Origin: a bacterium
GTDB taxonomy: Bacteria > Patescibacteriota > Minisyncoccia > Phycocordibacterales > JAUSIJ01
Reading direction: 5' to 3'
DNA: 8,135 nt
NCBI GenBank assembly: GCA_030647855.1
Contig: JAUSIJ010000039.1
Coordinates: 1 to 8,135, forward strand
Below, in pieces: positions 1 to 5,481 of this stretch. Within the stretch, counting starts at the first letter, position 1, and each line of letters begins with the position of its first letter. Below the pieces are notes generated by a model. The model searched no databases. It had not been told where the DNA came from and saw only the letters and a list, made by a program, of their open reading frames with translations. The translations under genes and the position numbers were made by a program.

Positions 1-1040
1 TGGCTCTCAATATGCTCGAGTATGATCCGCGTTTTCCCGAACAGAAGACCTTTGTGGTGAATGAACTGCTCTCGATCTTTGAAAAACTTTTCGATATGAA
101 AGTGGCCGGCGGCCCGATGTTTGAGCAGTATTTCCGAAACTCGGTGCTCCTCGTCATGGAGGACCCGGAAACCGGCAATACTTTGCTTGATGTTTCGCGG
201 GTGCTGGCTGATCGCCAATTTCGGCAGCTCAAATTGTCCCGCTCAAAAAATCCTATCGTCATTCAATACTGGAAGGAAATTGCCGAGAAGGCGGGCGGGG
301 AGGCGACGCTCGCTAACATGGTGCCCTACATCACGAGCAAGTTCGACGCATTTCTGACGAACGACATTATGCGCCCGATAATCGCCCAAGAGCGCTCGTC
401 GTGGAATTTCCGCCAGGTCATGGACGAGCGAAAAATCCTGCTCGTCAATCTGGCTAAAGGTCGGCTCGGCGATCTCAACGCCCATCTTATAGGACTTATC
501 TTGGTCGGCAAAATTCTCATGGCGGCGCTCTCGCGCGTTGGTTCCTCTGATTCGGGAGCTCTCGAATCAGCCGGAGGATTGCCGCCCTTCTATCTCTACC
601 TCGATGAATTTCAGAATATTACGACGAGCTCGATTGCTACCATTCTCTCTGAGGCGCGCAAGTATAAACTTGCCTTGACGGTGGCGCATCAGTTTATCGG
701 CCAGCTTGATGAAAACATAAAAAACGCGGTTTTTGGCAACGTCGGATCGCTCGCTTCCTTCAGAATCGGCGCTGATGATGCGGAATACCTTGGGAAACAG
801 TTTGCGCCCGTCTTTACACCGTCAGACTTGATCAATATTGAAAATCGGCACGCCTACGTTAAACTTCTGGTCAATGGCACACCCTCCACTTCCTTCAGCA
901 TGGAAACGGTAGCGCCGCCGAAGGGCAACAGGGAACACATTGCGAAACTCAAAGAGCTATCTGGGCTCAAGTTTGGCAAGCCTCGGGAAGAGATAGAAGC
1001 TGGTATAATGGAGCGATATAAGAAACCCGTAACCGGTTAA
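1..1040 (+). CDS. TraD/TraG-type (TraM-recognition) conjugation ATPase, C-terminal part; 5' end outside window
   Basis: The frame is open to the left edge (codons for A-L-N precede the first visible Met at 12), so this is the C-terminal part of a longer protein. Counting from the Met at 12, the sequence PFYLYLDEFQN (about 192-202) is a Walker B motif. It is followed by SEARKYKLALTVAHQFIGQL (213-232) and a FGNVGSLASFRIGADDAEYL stretch (241-260). This is the typical order in the C-terminal half of TraD/TraG/VirD4-like ATPases, whose TraM-recognition-like region follows Walker B. The Walker A motif must lie upstream. Such proteins hydrolyse ATP at the inner membrane to move DNA or protein through type IV-like machines; CPR genomes often encode one. 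No conjugation genes are visible next to it, so its role here is not settled. A DUF87/HerA-type helicase is a close alternative. It ends 6 nt before ndk and the two are probably cotranscribed. Confidence 0.8.
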   Translation, partial: ALNMLEYDPRFPEQKTFVVNELLSIFEKLFDMKVAGGPMFEQYFRNSVLLVMEDPETGNTLLDVSRVLADRQFRQLKLSRSKNPIVIQYWKEIAEKAGGEATLANMVPYITSKFDAFLTNDIMRPIIAQERSSWNFRQVMDERKILLVNLAKGRLGDLNAHLIGLILVGKILMAALSRVGSSDSGALESAGGLPPFYLYLDEFQNITTSSIATILSEARKYKLALTVAHQFIGQLDENIKNAVFGNVGSLASFRIGADDAEYLGKQFAPVFTPSDLINIENRHAYVKLLVNGTPSTSFSMETVAPPKGNREHIAKLKELSGLKFGKPREEIEAGIMERYKKPVTG

Positions 1041-1046
1041 TCGTCT

Positions 1047-1652
1047 ATGGAACATCCGAAGTACGAACGAACCTTAGTGGTAATAAAGCCCGACGGCATC
1101 CAGCGCTCGCTTGTCGGAGAGATTGTCGGACGCTATGAAAAAATCGGTCTGAAGCTCGTCGGCATCAAAATATTGGTTCCCGAACCTGCCATGGTTGAGG
1201 CTCACTATACGCTCGACCCCTCGTGGCGCCAAAAGACCGGCGAGAAAACCATAAAAGGCTATCGCGACAAGGGTCTCGAACCACCTTCGACAGATCCTCT
1301 CCAAATCACGGCTATTTTACTTGAGAAATTGAAGGCTTATCTTTCGAGCGGTCCGGTTATCGCCATGGTCTGGCAGGGGGCGCACGCGGTTGAGATCGTA
1401 CGAAAGCTCACCGGCGGCACGGAACCGAGAACTTCTGACGTCGGTACCATCCGCGGCGACTTTGTTCTCGACTCCTACCCGATGTCCGACAACGATGGGC
1501 GGGCCATCAGAAATCTCATTCACGCTTCAGGCACAGTGGAGGAATCAGAAAAGGAGATTGCACATTGGTTTTCAGAGGACGAACTTATTAATTACAGGCT
1601 AGTGCAGGAACAAATTCTCTACGATGTGGATCTCGACGGCATTCTTGAGTAG
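1047..1652 (+). CDS. ndk: Nucleoside diphosphate kinase with internal insertion
   Basis: Transfers the gamma-phosphate from ATP to NDPs through a phospho-histidine, balancing (d)NTP pools in the cytoplasm. Visible family motifs: ERTLVVIKPDG (7-17) at the N-terminus, SSGPVIAMVWQG (100-111), GTIRGDF (133-139), and the catalytic region NLIHASGTVEESEKEI (156-171) with active-site His159. In the commonest form the motif reads N-x-x-H-G-S-D-S; here it is H-A-S-G-T. At 201 residues it is clearly longer than the usual 130-150. The excess lies mainly between about 55 and 88 (a W-R-Q-K-T-G-E-K-containing segment), with a few residues before the catalytic histidine and a C-terminal tail after 183. The start is 6 nt after the upstream stop, without a strong Shine-Dalgarno, consistent with translational coupling. 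Its TAG stop is also the first three bases of the repeat unit that follows. Confidence 0.93.
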   Translation: MEHPKYERTLVVIKPDGIQRSLVGEIVGRYEKIGLKLVGIKILVPEPAMVEAHYTLDPSWRQKTGEKTIKGYRDKGLEPPSTDPLQITAILLEKLKAYLSSGPVIAMVWQGAHAVEIVRKLTGGTEPRTSDVGTIRGDFVLDSYPMSDNDGRAIRNLIHASGTVEESEKEIAHWFSEDELINYRLVQEQILYDVDLDGILE

Positions 1653-1788
1653 ACCCCCACACCAAGTTTGATTAAGCACGAAGTGGTTGTAGAGTAAAAG
1701 CCCTACCACATACTGTTTATCAGTTTGGAATTGTTTGAAATAATTATCGTGCACCGAAGCAACATAATCAAACTTAGTGTAGGGGTAG
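1650..1788. repeat. Inverted-repeat-bounded intergenic unit, copy 1
   Basis: About 139 bp. The left end begins TAGACCCCCACACCAAG and the right end finishes AACTTAGTGTAGGGGTAG. The two ends are inverted repeats, which unit 1 extends inward by a shared GATTA/TAATC. The left end (1650-1670, 21 bp) recurs exactly at 1786-1806, and the right end (1770-1789, 20 bp) recurs exactly at 1914-1933. The central sequence is different in the two copies. The left end supplies the stop codon of ndk. No protein is convincingly encoded. It may be a small non-autonomous element, such as a MITE or a REP-like target of an IS200/RAYT-type transposase, or a structured RNA. The class is not recognised. Confidence 0.8.
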
Positions 1789-1933
1789 ACCCCCACACCA
1801 AGTTTGCCGTAGCTTTTCTGTGCCAATATTGAACGGTCGAAAAAATTTTAAATTGGTTTGTAATCATGTCTATCATTATCAAATGCGAGTCGAAAAGCAT
1901 TTGGCACAATGGTAAACTTAGTGTAGGGGTAGA
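1786..1933. repeat. Inverted-repeat-bounded intergenic unit, copy 2
   Basis: About 148 bp, directly abutting copy 1 and sharing its junction bases, so the junction reads GGGGTAGACCCCC. The ends match copy 1 exactly over 20-21 bp. The interior is AT-rich and unrelated at first sight. It carries its own inner complementary pair, TGTGCCAA (1819-1826) with TTGGCACA (1900-1907), so the unit can fold as one long hairpin. In both copies the two imperfect positions of the terminal arms would be C-A mismatches if the plus strand is read but G-U pairs if the minus strand is read. This favours a minus-strand RNA. Confidence 0.8.
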
Positions 1934-1976
1934 GTTAATGTGATCTTAATAAATGCTCTGTTAGGATAGCAAACAT

Positions 1977-2339
1977 ATGGAACGCTTTGAATCGCAAAGT
2001 CACATAAAACCGGCCGATACGCACCTTGAGATTGATCTTGACGCCGCCGATATCGAAACAACCATCGAGAGTATGGAGGAAAATATTGATGATAAGGAAT
2101 TACTCGTGTGGGGGACGAAGAAAATCCGCAAGGAAATGAAAAGAATAGAGGAGCTTATGAAAGAAATGGGGGATGAAAGGCTCGCAGCCCTTTATAAAAA
2201 ACACGAAAGTAGCATTGCGGGTTGGCAAAAACTCCAGGAATACCTAAAAAAGCCCGAAGAAGCGCCGATGGAAGAAGAAGAAGTTCGAGAAGCGCTGGGC
2301 GGCCTTCGGGAGGTGGTGATCGAAATTGAAAAGCTATAG
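1977..2339 (+). CDS. Hypothetical small charged helical protein
   Basis: 120 residues; family not recognised. The composition is rich in Glu, Lys and Met and lacks a signal peptide or membrane segment, so it is probably a soluble cytoplasmic protein. Residues about 23-65 and 67-92 look like amphipathic or coiled-coil helices (IESMEENIDDKELLVWGTKK, then KKIRKEMKRIEELMKEMGDE). The C-terminus is an acidic block (94-103) followed by a final helix. An AGGA (1963-1966) lies 10 nt before the ATG, a fair ribosome binding site. The gene follows the two repeat units and precedes the 6S-like RNA promoter by only about 17 bp, and no terminator is obvious between them. That the gene is real rests on codon structure, the start site and lack of a competing frame. 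Confidence 0.7.
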   Translation: MERFESQSHIKPADTHLEIDLDAADIETTIESMEENIDDKELLVWGTKKIRKEMKRIEELMKEMGDERLAALYKKHESSIAGWQKLQEYLKKPEEAPMEEEEVREALGGLREVVIEIEKL

Positions 2340-2355
2340 CAAATATTCGATGACT

Positions 2356-2384
2356 TTTACTTCGTGCCGATTTAGCGATATACT
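2356..2384 (+). promoter_or_regulatory. Sigma70-type promoter of the 6S-like RNA
   Basis: -35 TTTACT (2356-2361; 4 of 6 to TTGACA), a 17-bp spacer, and -10 TATACT (2379-2384). The predicted start near 2389-2391 coincides with the first base of the long closing stem of the RNA below, which supports both calls. Confidence 0.65.
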
Positions 2385-2388
2385 AAAA

Positions 2389-2543
2389 GGGGTTATTTGG
2401 AATATTATCTAGATTAATTTATATCAAGGGAGCTCTACATTCTTCCGTGCCTTGGCACGTAAGTGCGGGCACCCACCTGGGTTCATCCTAGGGCAATATT
2501 CGCAAATAATCCCACGAAAGCGCCGCCCTTCAGGCGGCTTTTT
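2389..2543 (+). ncRNA. ssrS: Probable 6S RNA (RNA polymerase regulator), copy 1
   Basis: About 155 nt, bounded by a promoter and a terminator. A closing stem of 18 pairs with one bulged G joins 2389-2406 to 2495-2513. Inside is an AU-rich single strand on the 5' side (2407-2427). Opposite it lies a small hairpin, CCTGGG/CCTAGG (2476-2492). The upper stem starts GGG-A-GCUC (2428-2435) with GGGC-A-CCC (2467-2474) and ends in the hairpin CGUGC-CUUG-GCACG (2446-2459). A closing stem, a large central bubble with a hairpin in its 3' strand, and an irregular upper stem are the hallmarks of 6S RNA, which imitates an open promoter and traps sigma70-RNA polymerase. The GCACCCACCU stretch at the bubble also resembles 6S RNAs as I recall them. 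No SRP, tmRNA or RNase P signature is present. Confidence 0.72.
2522..2543 (+). terminator. Rho-independent terminator of 6S-like RNA 1
   Basis: Six-pair GC stem GCCGCC (2522-2527) with GGCGGC (2533-2538), loop CUUCA, then TTTTT (2539-2543). It lies 8 nt after the closing stem of the RNA. Confidence 0.85.
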
Positions 2544-2562
2544 CGTTGCAGTGTGAACTTGC

Positions 2563-2581
2563 AGCAAGGTCGAACCTTGCT
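2563..2581. repeat. Short perfect palindromic hairpin
   Basis: AGCAAGGT-CGA-ACCTTGCT, eight perfect pairs with a 3-nt loop. There is no T-run on either side, so it is unlikely to be a terminator. It resembles the short dispersed palindromes common in CPR intergenic DNA; that it is repeated genome-wide is my recollection and cannot be shown here. Confidence 0.5.
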
Positions 2582-2594
2582 ATTAGAAAAGACT

Positions 2595-2685
2595 AGCGAG
2601 CCCCTCCTTCGAAAGCATTGCGATTTGCTTCCAACGTAGTGAAGCGTTACTTTTGCCTGCCTGCCGGTAGGCAGGCAAAACATTG
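2595..2685. repeat. Remnant of the variable-arm hairpin element, interrupted by a palindrome
   Basis: It carries GCGAG, then GAAAGCATTGCG (2611-2622), TTGCTT, GAAGCGTTACTTTTGC (2641-2656) and AAAACATTG (2677-2685). The same order occurs at about 5496-5557 (GGAAAGCCTTACG, TTGCTT, CATTACTTTTGC directly joined to AAAACATTG). No matching right half is visible, so this appears to be a broken copy. A 20-bp palindrome splits it (next entry). Confidence 0.55.
2651..2680. repeat. CCTGCC-type palindrome, inserted copy
   Basis: The core CTGCCTGCCGGTAGGCAGGC (2657-2676) sits within TTTTGC...AAAA, so the whole segment from 2651 to 2680 is a near-perfect palindrome (one G-T step). Read on the minus strand it encodes LPTGRQA, a string I know from many spurious proteins in Parcubacteria-like genomes. 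The unoccupied equivalent of this site is present at 5539-5557. Confidence 0.8.
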
Positions 2686-2700
2686 ACTCTTTCATTCAAG

Positions 2701-2799
2701 CGAGGGTATTGTTTGTGAAAGCCTTGCGCAGGAGCGACGGCGCCGAGCAGGAGAGAATTTTCAGTAGAATTTTACGCGTGCTTTCAAAAACAACACTCG
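2701..2799 (+). repeat. Variable-arm hairpin element, copy 1 (short form)
   Basis: The outer arms are ATTGTTTGTGAAAGC (2708-2722) and GCTTTCAAAAACAAC (2780-2794), imperfectly complementary. The core has GCCTTGCGCAGG, a GCCGAGCAGGAGAGAA stretch and an inner AATT-stemmed hairpin ending TTTTACGCGTGC. GCGAG precedes the element and GAGCG follows it, as in the other copies. It lacks the GCATGGT block found in the longer copies. It lies between the two 6S-like RNAs. Confidence 0.65.
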
Positions 2800-2829
2800 A
2801 GCGTCCTTCATGTAAAAATCACCCCCCTC

Positions 2830-2838
2830 TGCTATTTT
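2830..2838 (+). promoter_or_regulatory. Possible extended -10 promoter of RNA 2
   Basis: TG-C-TATTTT (2830-2838) is an extended -10 type site, 8 nt before the base where the closing stem of RNA 2 begins. No good -35 is present (best TTCATG, 2807-2812, 20-bp spacing), so this is tentative. Confidence 0.3.
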
Positions 2839-2845
2839 AGTAGTA

Positions 2846-3009
2846 GGCAAAAGCGGTATCTCTGAAAGTTTTGAACTACATCAGGGAATCCGGATACGGT
2901 AGCGCCTTGGTGCTGCCGCGAGGATACCCACTTACAACAATGCAGGGATACAATTCACGCTAGCCAACGGACCCACTAGGGGAAACATCCGCAAATATGC
3001 GGATGTTTT
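2846..3009 (+). ncRNA. 6S-like RNA paralogue, copy 2
   Basis: The sequence 2901-2955 aligns with the apical and 3' part of RNA 1: GCGCCTTGGTGC with GTGCCTTGGCAC, then ACCCAC, AGGG and a CAAT. The upper stem is GGG-A-AUCC (2884-2891) with GGAU-A-CCC (2922-2929). This keeps the GGG/CCC pairs and the A-A mismatch of RNA 1 while changing the next four pairs on both strands. The apex is an eight-pair hairpin with the same CUUG tetraloop (2898-2917). A weaker closing stem can be drawn: GGC, GCG and GUAUCUC (2846-2862) with GGGAUAC, CGC and GCC (2945-2965), interrupted by a bulge and an internal loop. It ends in a terminator. The family call depends on copy 1. It could be a functional second 6S RNA or a decaying duplicate. 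Confidence 0.55.
2983..3009 (+). terminator. Terminator-like hairpin after RNA 2
   Basis: AAACATCCGC (2983-2992) pairs with GCGGATGTTT (2999-3008) around a six-base loop, with a short T-run (3006-3009) partly in the stem. It lies 17 nt after the closing stem of RNA 2. Confidence 0.65.
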
Positions 3010-3085
3010 GGTATAAAAACCTCGATTACACTCGAGCGAATTATCCTGTTTGCAAAAACCCATTATTTTTTTCGACTGAGCGAGA

Positions 3086-3208
3086 CAACCACTTTGAAAA
3101 GCCTTTCGGAGGCCGAGCGGGCATGGTTTCCGCCGTAGGCGGGAGAGCGAGGCCGAGAAGAGAAAATTGCCCCGCTGGGGCAATTTATCGTGCTTTTCAA
3201 AGTGGTTG
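3086..3208 (+). repeat. Variable-arm hairpin element, copy 2 (full form)
   Basis: Perfect 17-bp outer arms CAACCACTTTGAAAAGC (3086-3102) and GCTTTTCAAAGTGGTTG (3192-3208). Inside, in order: GCCTTTCGGAGGCCGAGCGG, GCATGGT (3121-3127), a small hairpin CCGCC-GTA-GGCGG (3130-3142), GAGGCCGAGAAGAG, and an inner hairpin AAATTGCCCC-GCT-GGGGCAATTT (3164-3186) followed by ATCGTGC. Flanked by GCGAG on the left and GAGCG on the right. The inner hairpin ending in T residues could stop transcription, and the element sits just before the YjdF-like gene. Not a repeat family I can name. Confidence 0.8.
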
Positions 3209-3228
3209 TGGAGCGTTACTATGGAGTA

Positions 3229-3618
3229 ATGACAAAAAACGACCGAGGACTTACTCTGAGCGTGTCCCTCCTCTGTCTTCTCTTCCTCACCCATTATGTG
3301 GCGATAAAACTCTATTTTTACTGGAGTTTTTGGTGGTTTGATATTCTCATGCATATTTTGTCCGCTATGGCGGTTTCGCTTACCGCTTTTTTTTATCTGC
3401 AGGGCAGTAACCGCGTGTTTTCGATCCGGCAGCTCTTCAGCCGTACAATTTTTGCGGTACTCGCGATCTCCGTTCTCTGGGAAATTTACGAATTTTTTGC
3501 CGGGGTTACGTTCAGTACCATGGAGATGTACTATCTTGATACTGCAATAGATCTTGTTATGGACATCGTTGGAGGATTTATCGGAATGGCCATAGCCTAT
3601 GGAGCATCACGAGCCTAA
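3229..3618 (+). CDS. YjdF-like (DUF2238-type) small integral membrane protein
   Basis: 129 residues with about four membrane spans (roughly 9-26, 36-57, 72-91, 108-125). Polar residues are conserved in or near the spans: FDILMH (37-42), WEIYEF (84-89) and DTAIDLVMDIVGG (104-116). This pattern (D-x-x-x-H, E-x-x-E, D-x-x-x-D-x-x-x-D) matches the YjdF/DUF2238 inner-membrane family, whose biochemical role is unknown. A start at 3190 is possible but lies inside the right arm of the preceding repeat, so I chose the ATG at 3229. Its ribosome site is unclear: one GGAG (3223-3226) is too close, another (3210-3213) is too far. The last 20 nt overlap the nuclease gene, so the two are translationally coupled. 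Confidence 0.75.
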   Translation: MTKNDRGLTLSVSLLCLLFLTHYVAIKLYFYWSFWWFDILMHILSAMAVSLTAFFYLQGSNRVFSIRQLFSRTIFAVLAISVLWEIYEFFAGVTFSTMEMYYLDTAIDLVMDIVGGFIGMAIAYGASRA

Positions 3619-4978
3619 TACGAGCATTCTCTCCTTTCATGGAGGCGTCGGCATGGTAACCGGGGCGAATTTTATGCTTAAGAACAGCACACGTACGCTT
3701 CTCGTTGATTGCGGACTCATCCAAGGTCCTCATGGAGCGGAAATTCAAAACTGGGAACCGTTCGCTTATGATCCGAAGGCGATAGATACGCTCTTCGTTA
3801 CGCACTCCCATATTGATCACATCGGGAGAATTCCCAAGCTCGTCCGCGAGGGATTCCGGGGACGGATTGTTTCAACTTTGGAAACTCGTGCTTTAGCGAG
3901 CCTCATGCTCGAGGACGCAGAGGCACTCCTTGCCCGCGAAGCAAAGCGCTACGGTAAAGAGCCGCTCTATGAAAAGGAAAACATTGCCGAAGCGCTCTCA
4001 CTTTGGCAGACCCATCCCTATGGTGAGCGTTATCCTCTTGGCGACGGAGAGAGCGTTACTTTGCGCGACGCGGGTCATATTTTAGGATCAGCCATGATTG
4101 AGTACGAGCGGGGCGGTAGAAAAGTGCTCTTTACGGGCGACCTTGGCAACACGCCAACGCCGCTCCTGCGTGATACGGAGAAGATCACCGATATTTCATA
4201 TCTTGTTATGGAGAGTGTCTACGGCGATACCAATCACGAATCGTCCGAGGAGCGCCGAGCCAAGCTCGAGGCGGTCGTAGAGCGAGCAATCGCACGAGGA
4301 GGAGCGCTTATTATTCCAGCCTTCTCCCTTGAGCGCACGCAAGTCATTCTCTATGAGCTCAATAATCTCGTCGAAGAGGGCAAGATTCCCTCGGTGCCGG
4401 TTTTTCTCGACTCACCGCTTGCCATACGGATCACCGATGTCTACAAAAATGCAAAAAAACTCTTCAATTCGCATGTGCAGAGCGAAATAAGCGGAGGCGA
4501 TGATATCTTTAATTTCCCCAAGCTCAAGTTTACGGTGGCGACCGAAGAATCAAAAGACATCGTCCACACTAAAAATCCGAAAATTATCATCGCAGGTTCC
4601 GGCATGTCGAACGGCGGACGGATCATCCATCACGAGATCGAATATTTACCGGATCCCCGAAGCACTATTCTCCTTGTCGGCTACCAGTCAATCGGCACGC
4701 AGGGCAGAATGATTGCCGATGGGACGAAGGAACTGCGGATCAACGGCCGCGTTATTCGAGTCAACGCTGACGTCGAGATCATTCGTGGTTTTTCCTCGCA
4801 CAAAGACTCCGACCATCTGATCGAGTTTGTTTCCAATACAAAAAAAACGCTGAAGACTGCCTTTGTTGTCATGGGCGAACCTAAGGCCTCGCTTTTCTTG
4901 GTCCAGCGCTTGCGCGACTATCTCGGAGTTACTGCGGTTTATCCGAAGCTTGGAGAATCGGTAGAAATAGCGATTTAA
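3599..4978 (+). CDS. Beta-CASP metallo-beta-lactamase-fold RNA nuclease
   Basis: 459 residues. Zinc ligands and catalytic residues are all present: THSHIDH (H69, H71, D73, H74), DAGHILGSA (H160) and FTGDLG (D181). The beta-CASP part follows with MESVYGD (E205), AFSLERTQ (241-248), AGSGMSNGGRIIHH (332-345) and the RNA-specificity motif GFSSHKDSDHL (397-407, H401). This order matches CPSF73/YSH1-like and RNase J-like enzymes, which cut or trim RNA using two zinc ions in the cytoplasm. The compact form without an RNase J C-terminal domain resembles the group often annotated as MBL-fold metallo-hydrolase with an RNA specificity domain. The start fits the family: LSFHGGVGMVTGANFML is the usual first strand. 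It overlaps the YjdF-like gene and ends before a strong hairpin. Confidence 0.92.
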   Translation: MEHHEPNTSILSFHGGVGMVTGANFMLKNSTRTLLVDCGLIQGPHGAEIQNWEPFAYDPKAIDTLFVTHSHIDHIGRIPKLVREGFRGRIVSTLETRALASLMLEDAEALLAREAKRYGKEPLYEKENIAEALSLWQTHPYGERYPLGDGESVTLRDAGHILGSAMIEYERGGRKVLFTGDLGNTPTPLLRDTEKITDISYLVMESVYGDTNHESSEERRAKLEAVVERAIARGGALIIPAFSLERTQVILYELNNLVEEGKIPSVPVFLDSPLAIRITDVYKNAKKLFNSHVQSEISGGDDIFNFPKLKFTVATEESKDIVHTKNPKIIIAGSGMSNGGRIIHHEIEYLPDPRSTILLVGYQSIGTQGRMIADGTKELRINGRVIRVNADVEIIRGFSSHKDSDHLIEFVSNTKKTLKTAFVVMGEPKASLFLVQRLRDYLGVTAVYPKLGESVEIAI

Positions 4979-4984
4979 TAGAAA

Positions 4985-5014
4985 AAACCCACGAGATGTA
5001 ACTCTCGTGGGTTT
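4985..5014. terminator. Bidirectional terminator between convergent genes
   Basis: Twelve perfect pairs: AAACCCACGAGA (4985-4996) with TCTCGTGGGTTT (5003-5014), loop TGTAAC. A run of six A on the left gives six U on the minus strand, so it is strongest for the minus-strand gene that stops at 5018. The plus-strand nuclease gene stops 6 nt before it. Confidence 0.88.
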
Positions 5015-5017
5015 ATG

Positions 5018-5365
5018 TTACGTGGGTTCCGCTGCTGGTCTGATAGCGCCACAGGGCCAAAACTTGACAATCTCTTCATCACGCCCGATGACATACGATC
5101 CCACCGCTATGGCACCAGGGACTTGATAGGAGAGAATAGGCCCTGCGTCCCATCCTCGTATGAGGGCAACGTGCTCTCCTTCGACGAGTGCCGGTACCAC
5201 AGCTAGCACATCGTAGTACCTGCCGGTCTCAAGCTTGCCCGTGTCTATGGGGTAGCCTTTCCACTCATTTTCTCCACGCGCCATTCCAAGTGTAAAAGCG
5301 CATAAAAGGCTTGCAACACATATGAGAGCTATCCAGAAGATGTCCCAAGATGCTATTGCTAGCAT
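5018..5365 (-). CDS. Hypothetical small membrane-anchored protein
   Basis: 115 residues; family not recognised. An N-terminal hydrophobic segment (about 7-28, WDIFWIALICVASLLCAFTL) is followed by Arg30 and a soluble part of about 85 residues, so it is probably a single-pass or secreted protein with the C-terminus outside. The soluble part has several beta-like stretches (YYDVLAVVPALVEGEHVALI, then PGAIAVGSYVIG), suggesting a small beta domain. It has the clearest expression signals in the window: AAAGGAG (5373-5379, minus strand) 7 nt before the ATG, and a perfect sigma70 promoter upstream. It stands alone as a transcription unit between a shared terminator and a repeat. Confidence 0.8.
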   Translation of the reverse strand: MLAIASWDIFWIALICVASLLCAFTLGMARGENEWKGYPIDTGKLETGRYYDVLAVVPALVEGEHVALIRGWDAGPILSYQVPGAIAVGSYVIGRDEEIVKFWPCGAIRPAAEPT

Positions 5366-5402
5366 GAAGCTGCTCCTTTCATTGTGAGTTACGTCTATTT
5401 AG

Positions 5403-5431
5403 ATTATAGATGATAAGAATATACTTGTCAA
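5403..5431 (-). promoter_or_regulatory. Perfect consensus sigma70 promoter of the 115-residue protein gene
   Basis: Read on the minus strand: TTGACA (5431-5426), a spacer of exactly 17 bp, TATAAT (5408-5403). All twelve bases match the consensus. Predicted transcription start is near 5396, giving a leader of about 30 nt that contains the strong ribosome site. Confidence 0.9.
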
Positions 5432-5481
5432 GTATCAGAAATCGATCCATGAGCATCTAGGTGTTGGTTTAACTTTCAAGA

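Noticed and set aside
1599..1909. Minus-strand open frames of 68-75 codons across the tandem units
   Set aside because: They are made largely of the repeat ends and differ in each unit's interior. No domain or ribosome site; better explained as repeat sequence.
1650..1933. CRISPR array
   Set aside because: Only two units, with inverted ends and interiors of about 100 bp; no short regularly spaced direct repeats and no cas genes.
1650..1933. Integron attC sites
   Set aside because: The ends lack the 7-bp core sites (GTTRRRY/RYYYAAC type), no cassette genes lie between them, and no integrase is present.
2483..2695. 70-codon open frame on the minus strand containing LPTGRQA
   Set aside because: It runs across the 6S-like terminator, a hairpin, a repeat remnant and the palindrome. 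The LPTGRQA string is the translated palindrome, a known sign of a spurious protein.
2389..3009. tmRNA, SRP RNA or RNase P RNA
   Set aside because: No T-arm-like 3' end or CCA, no GGAAGGAAGCAG-type SRP apex, and no conserved RNase P core sequences; the overall fold fits 6S RNA better.
3190..3228. Longer N-terminus (13 extra residues) for the YjdF-like protein
   Set aside because: This stretch is the right arm and tail of repeat copy 2 and adds residues before the first membrane span without any family match.
2932..3354. 140-codon minus-strand and overlapping 114-codon plus-strand open frames
   Set aside because: Both cross RNA 2 or its terminator and repeat copy 2, and overlap the membrane-protein gene. 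Neither has a family resemblance or a good start.
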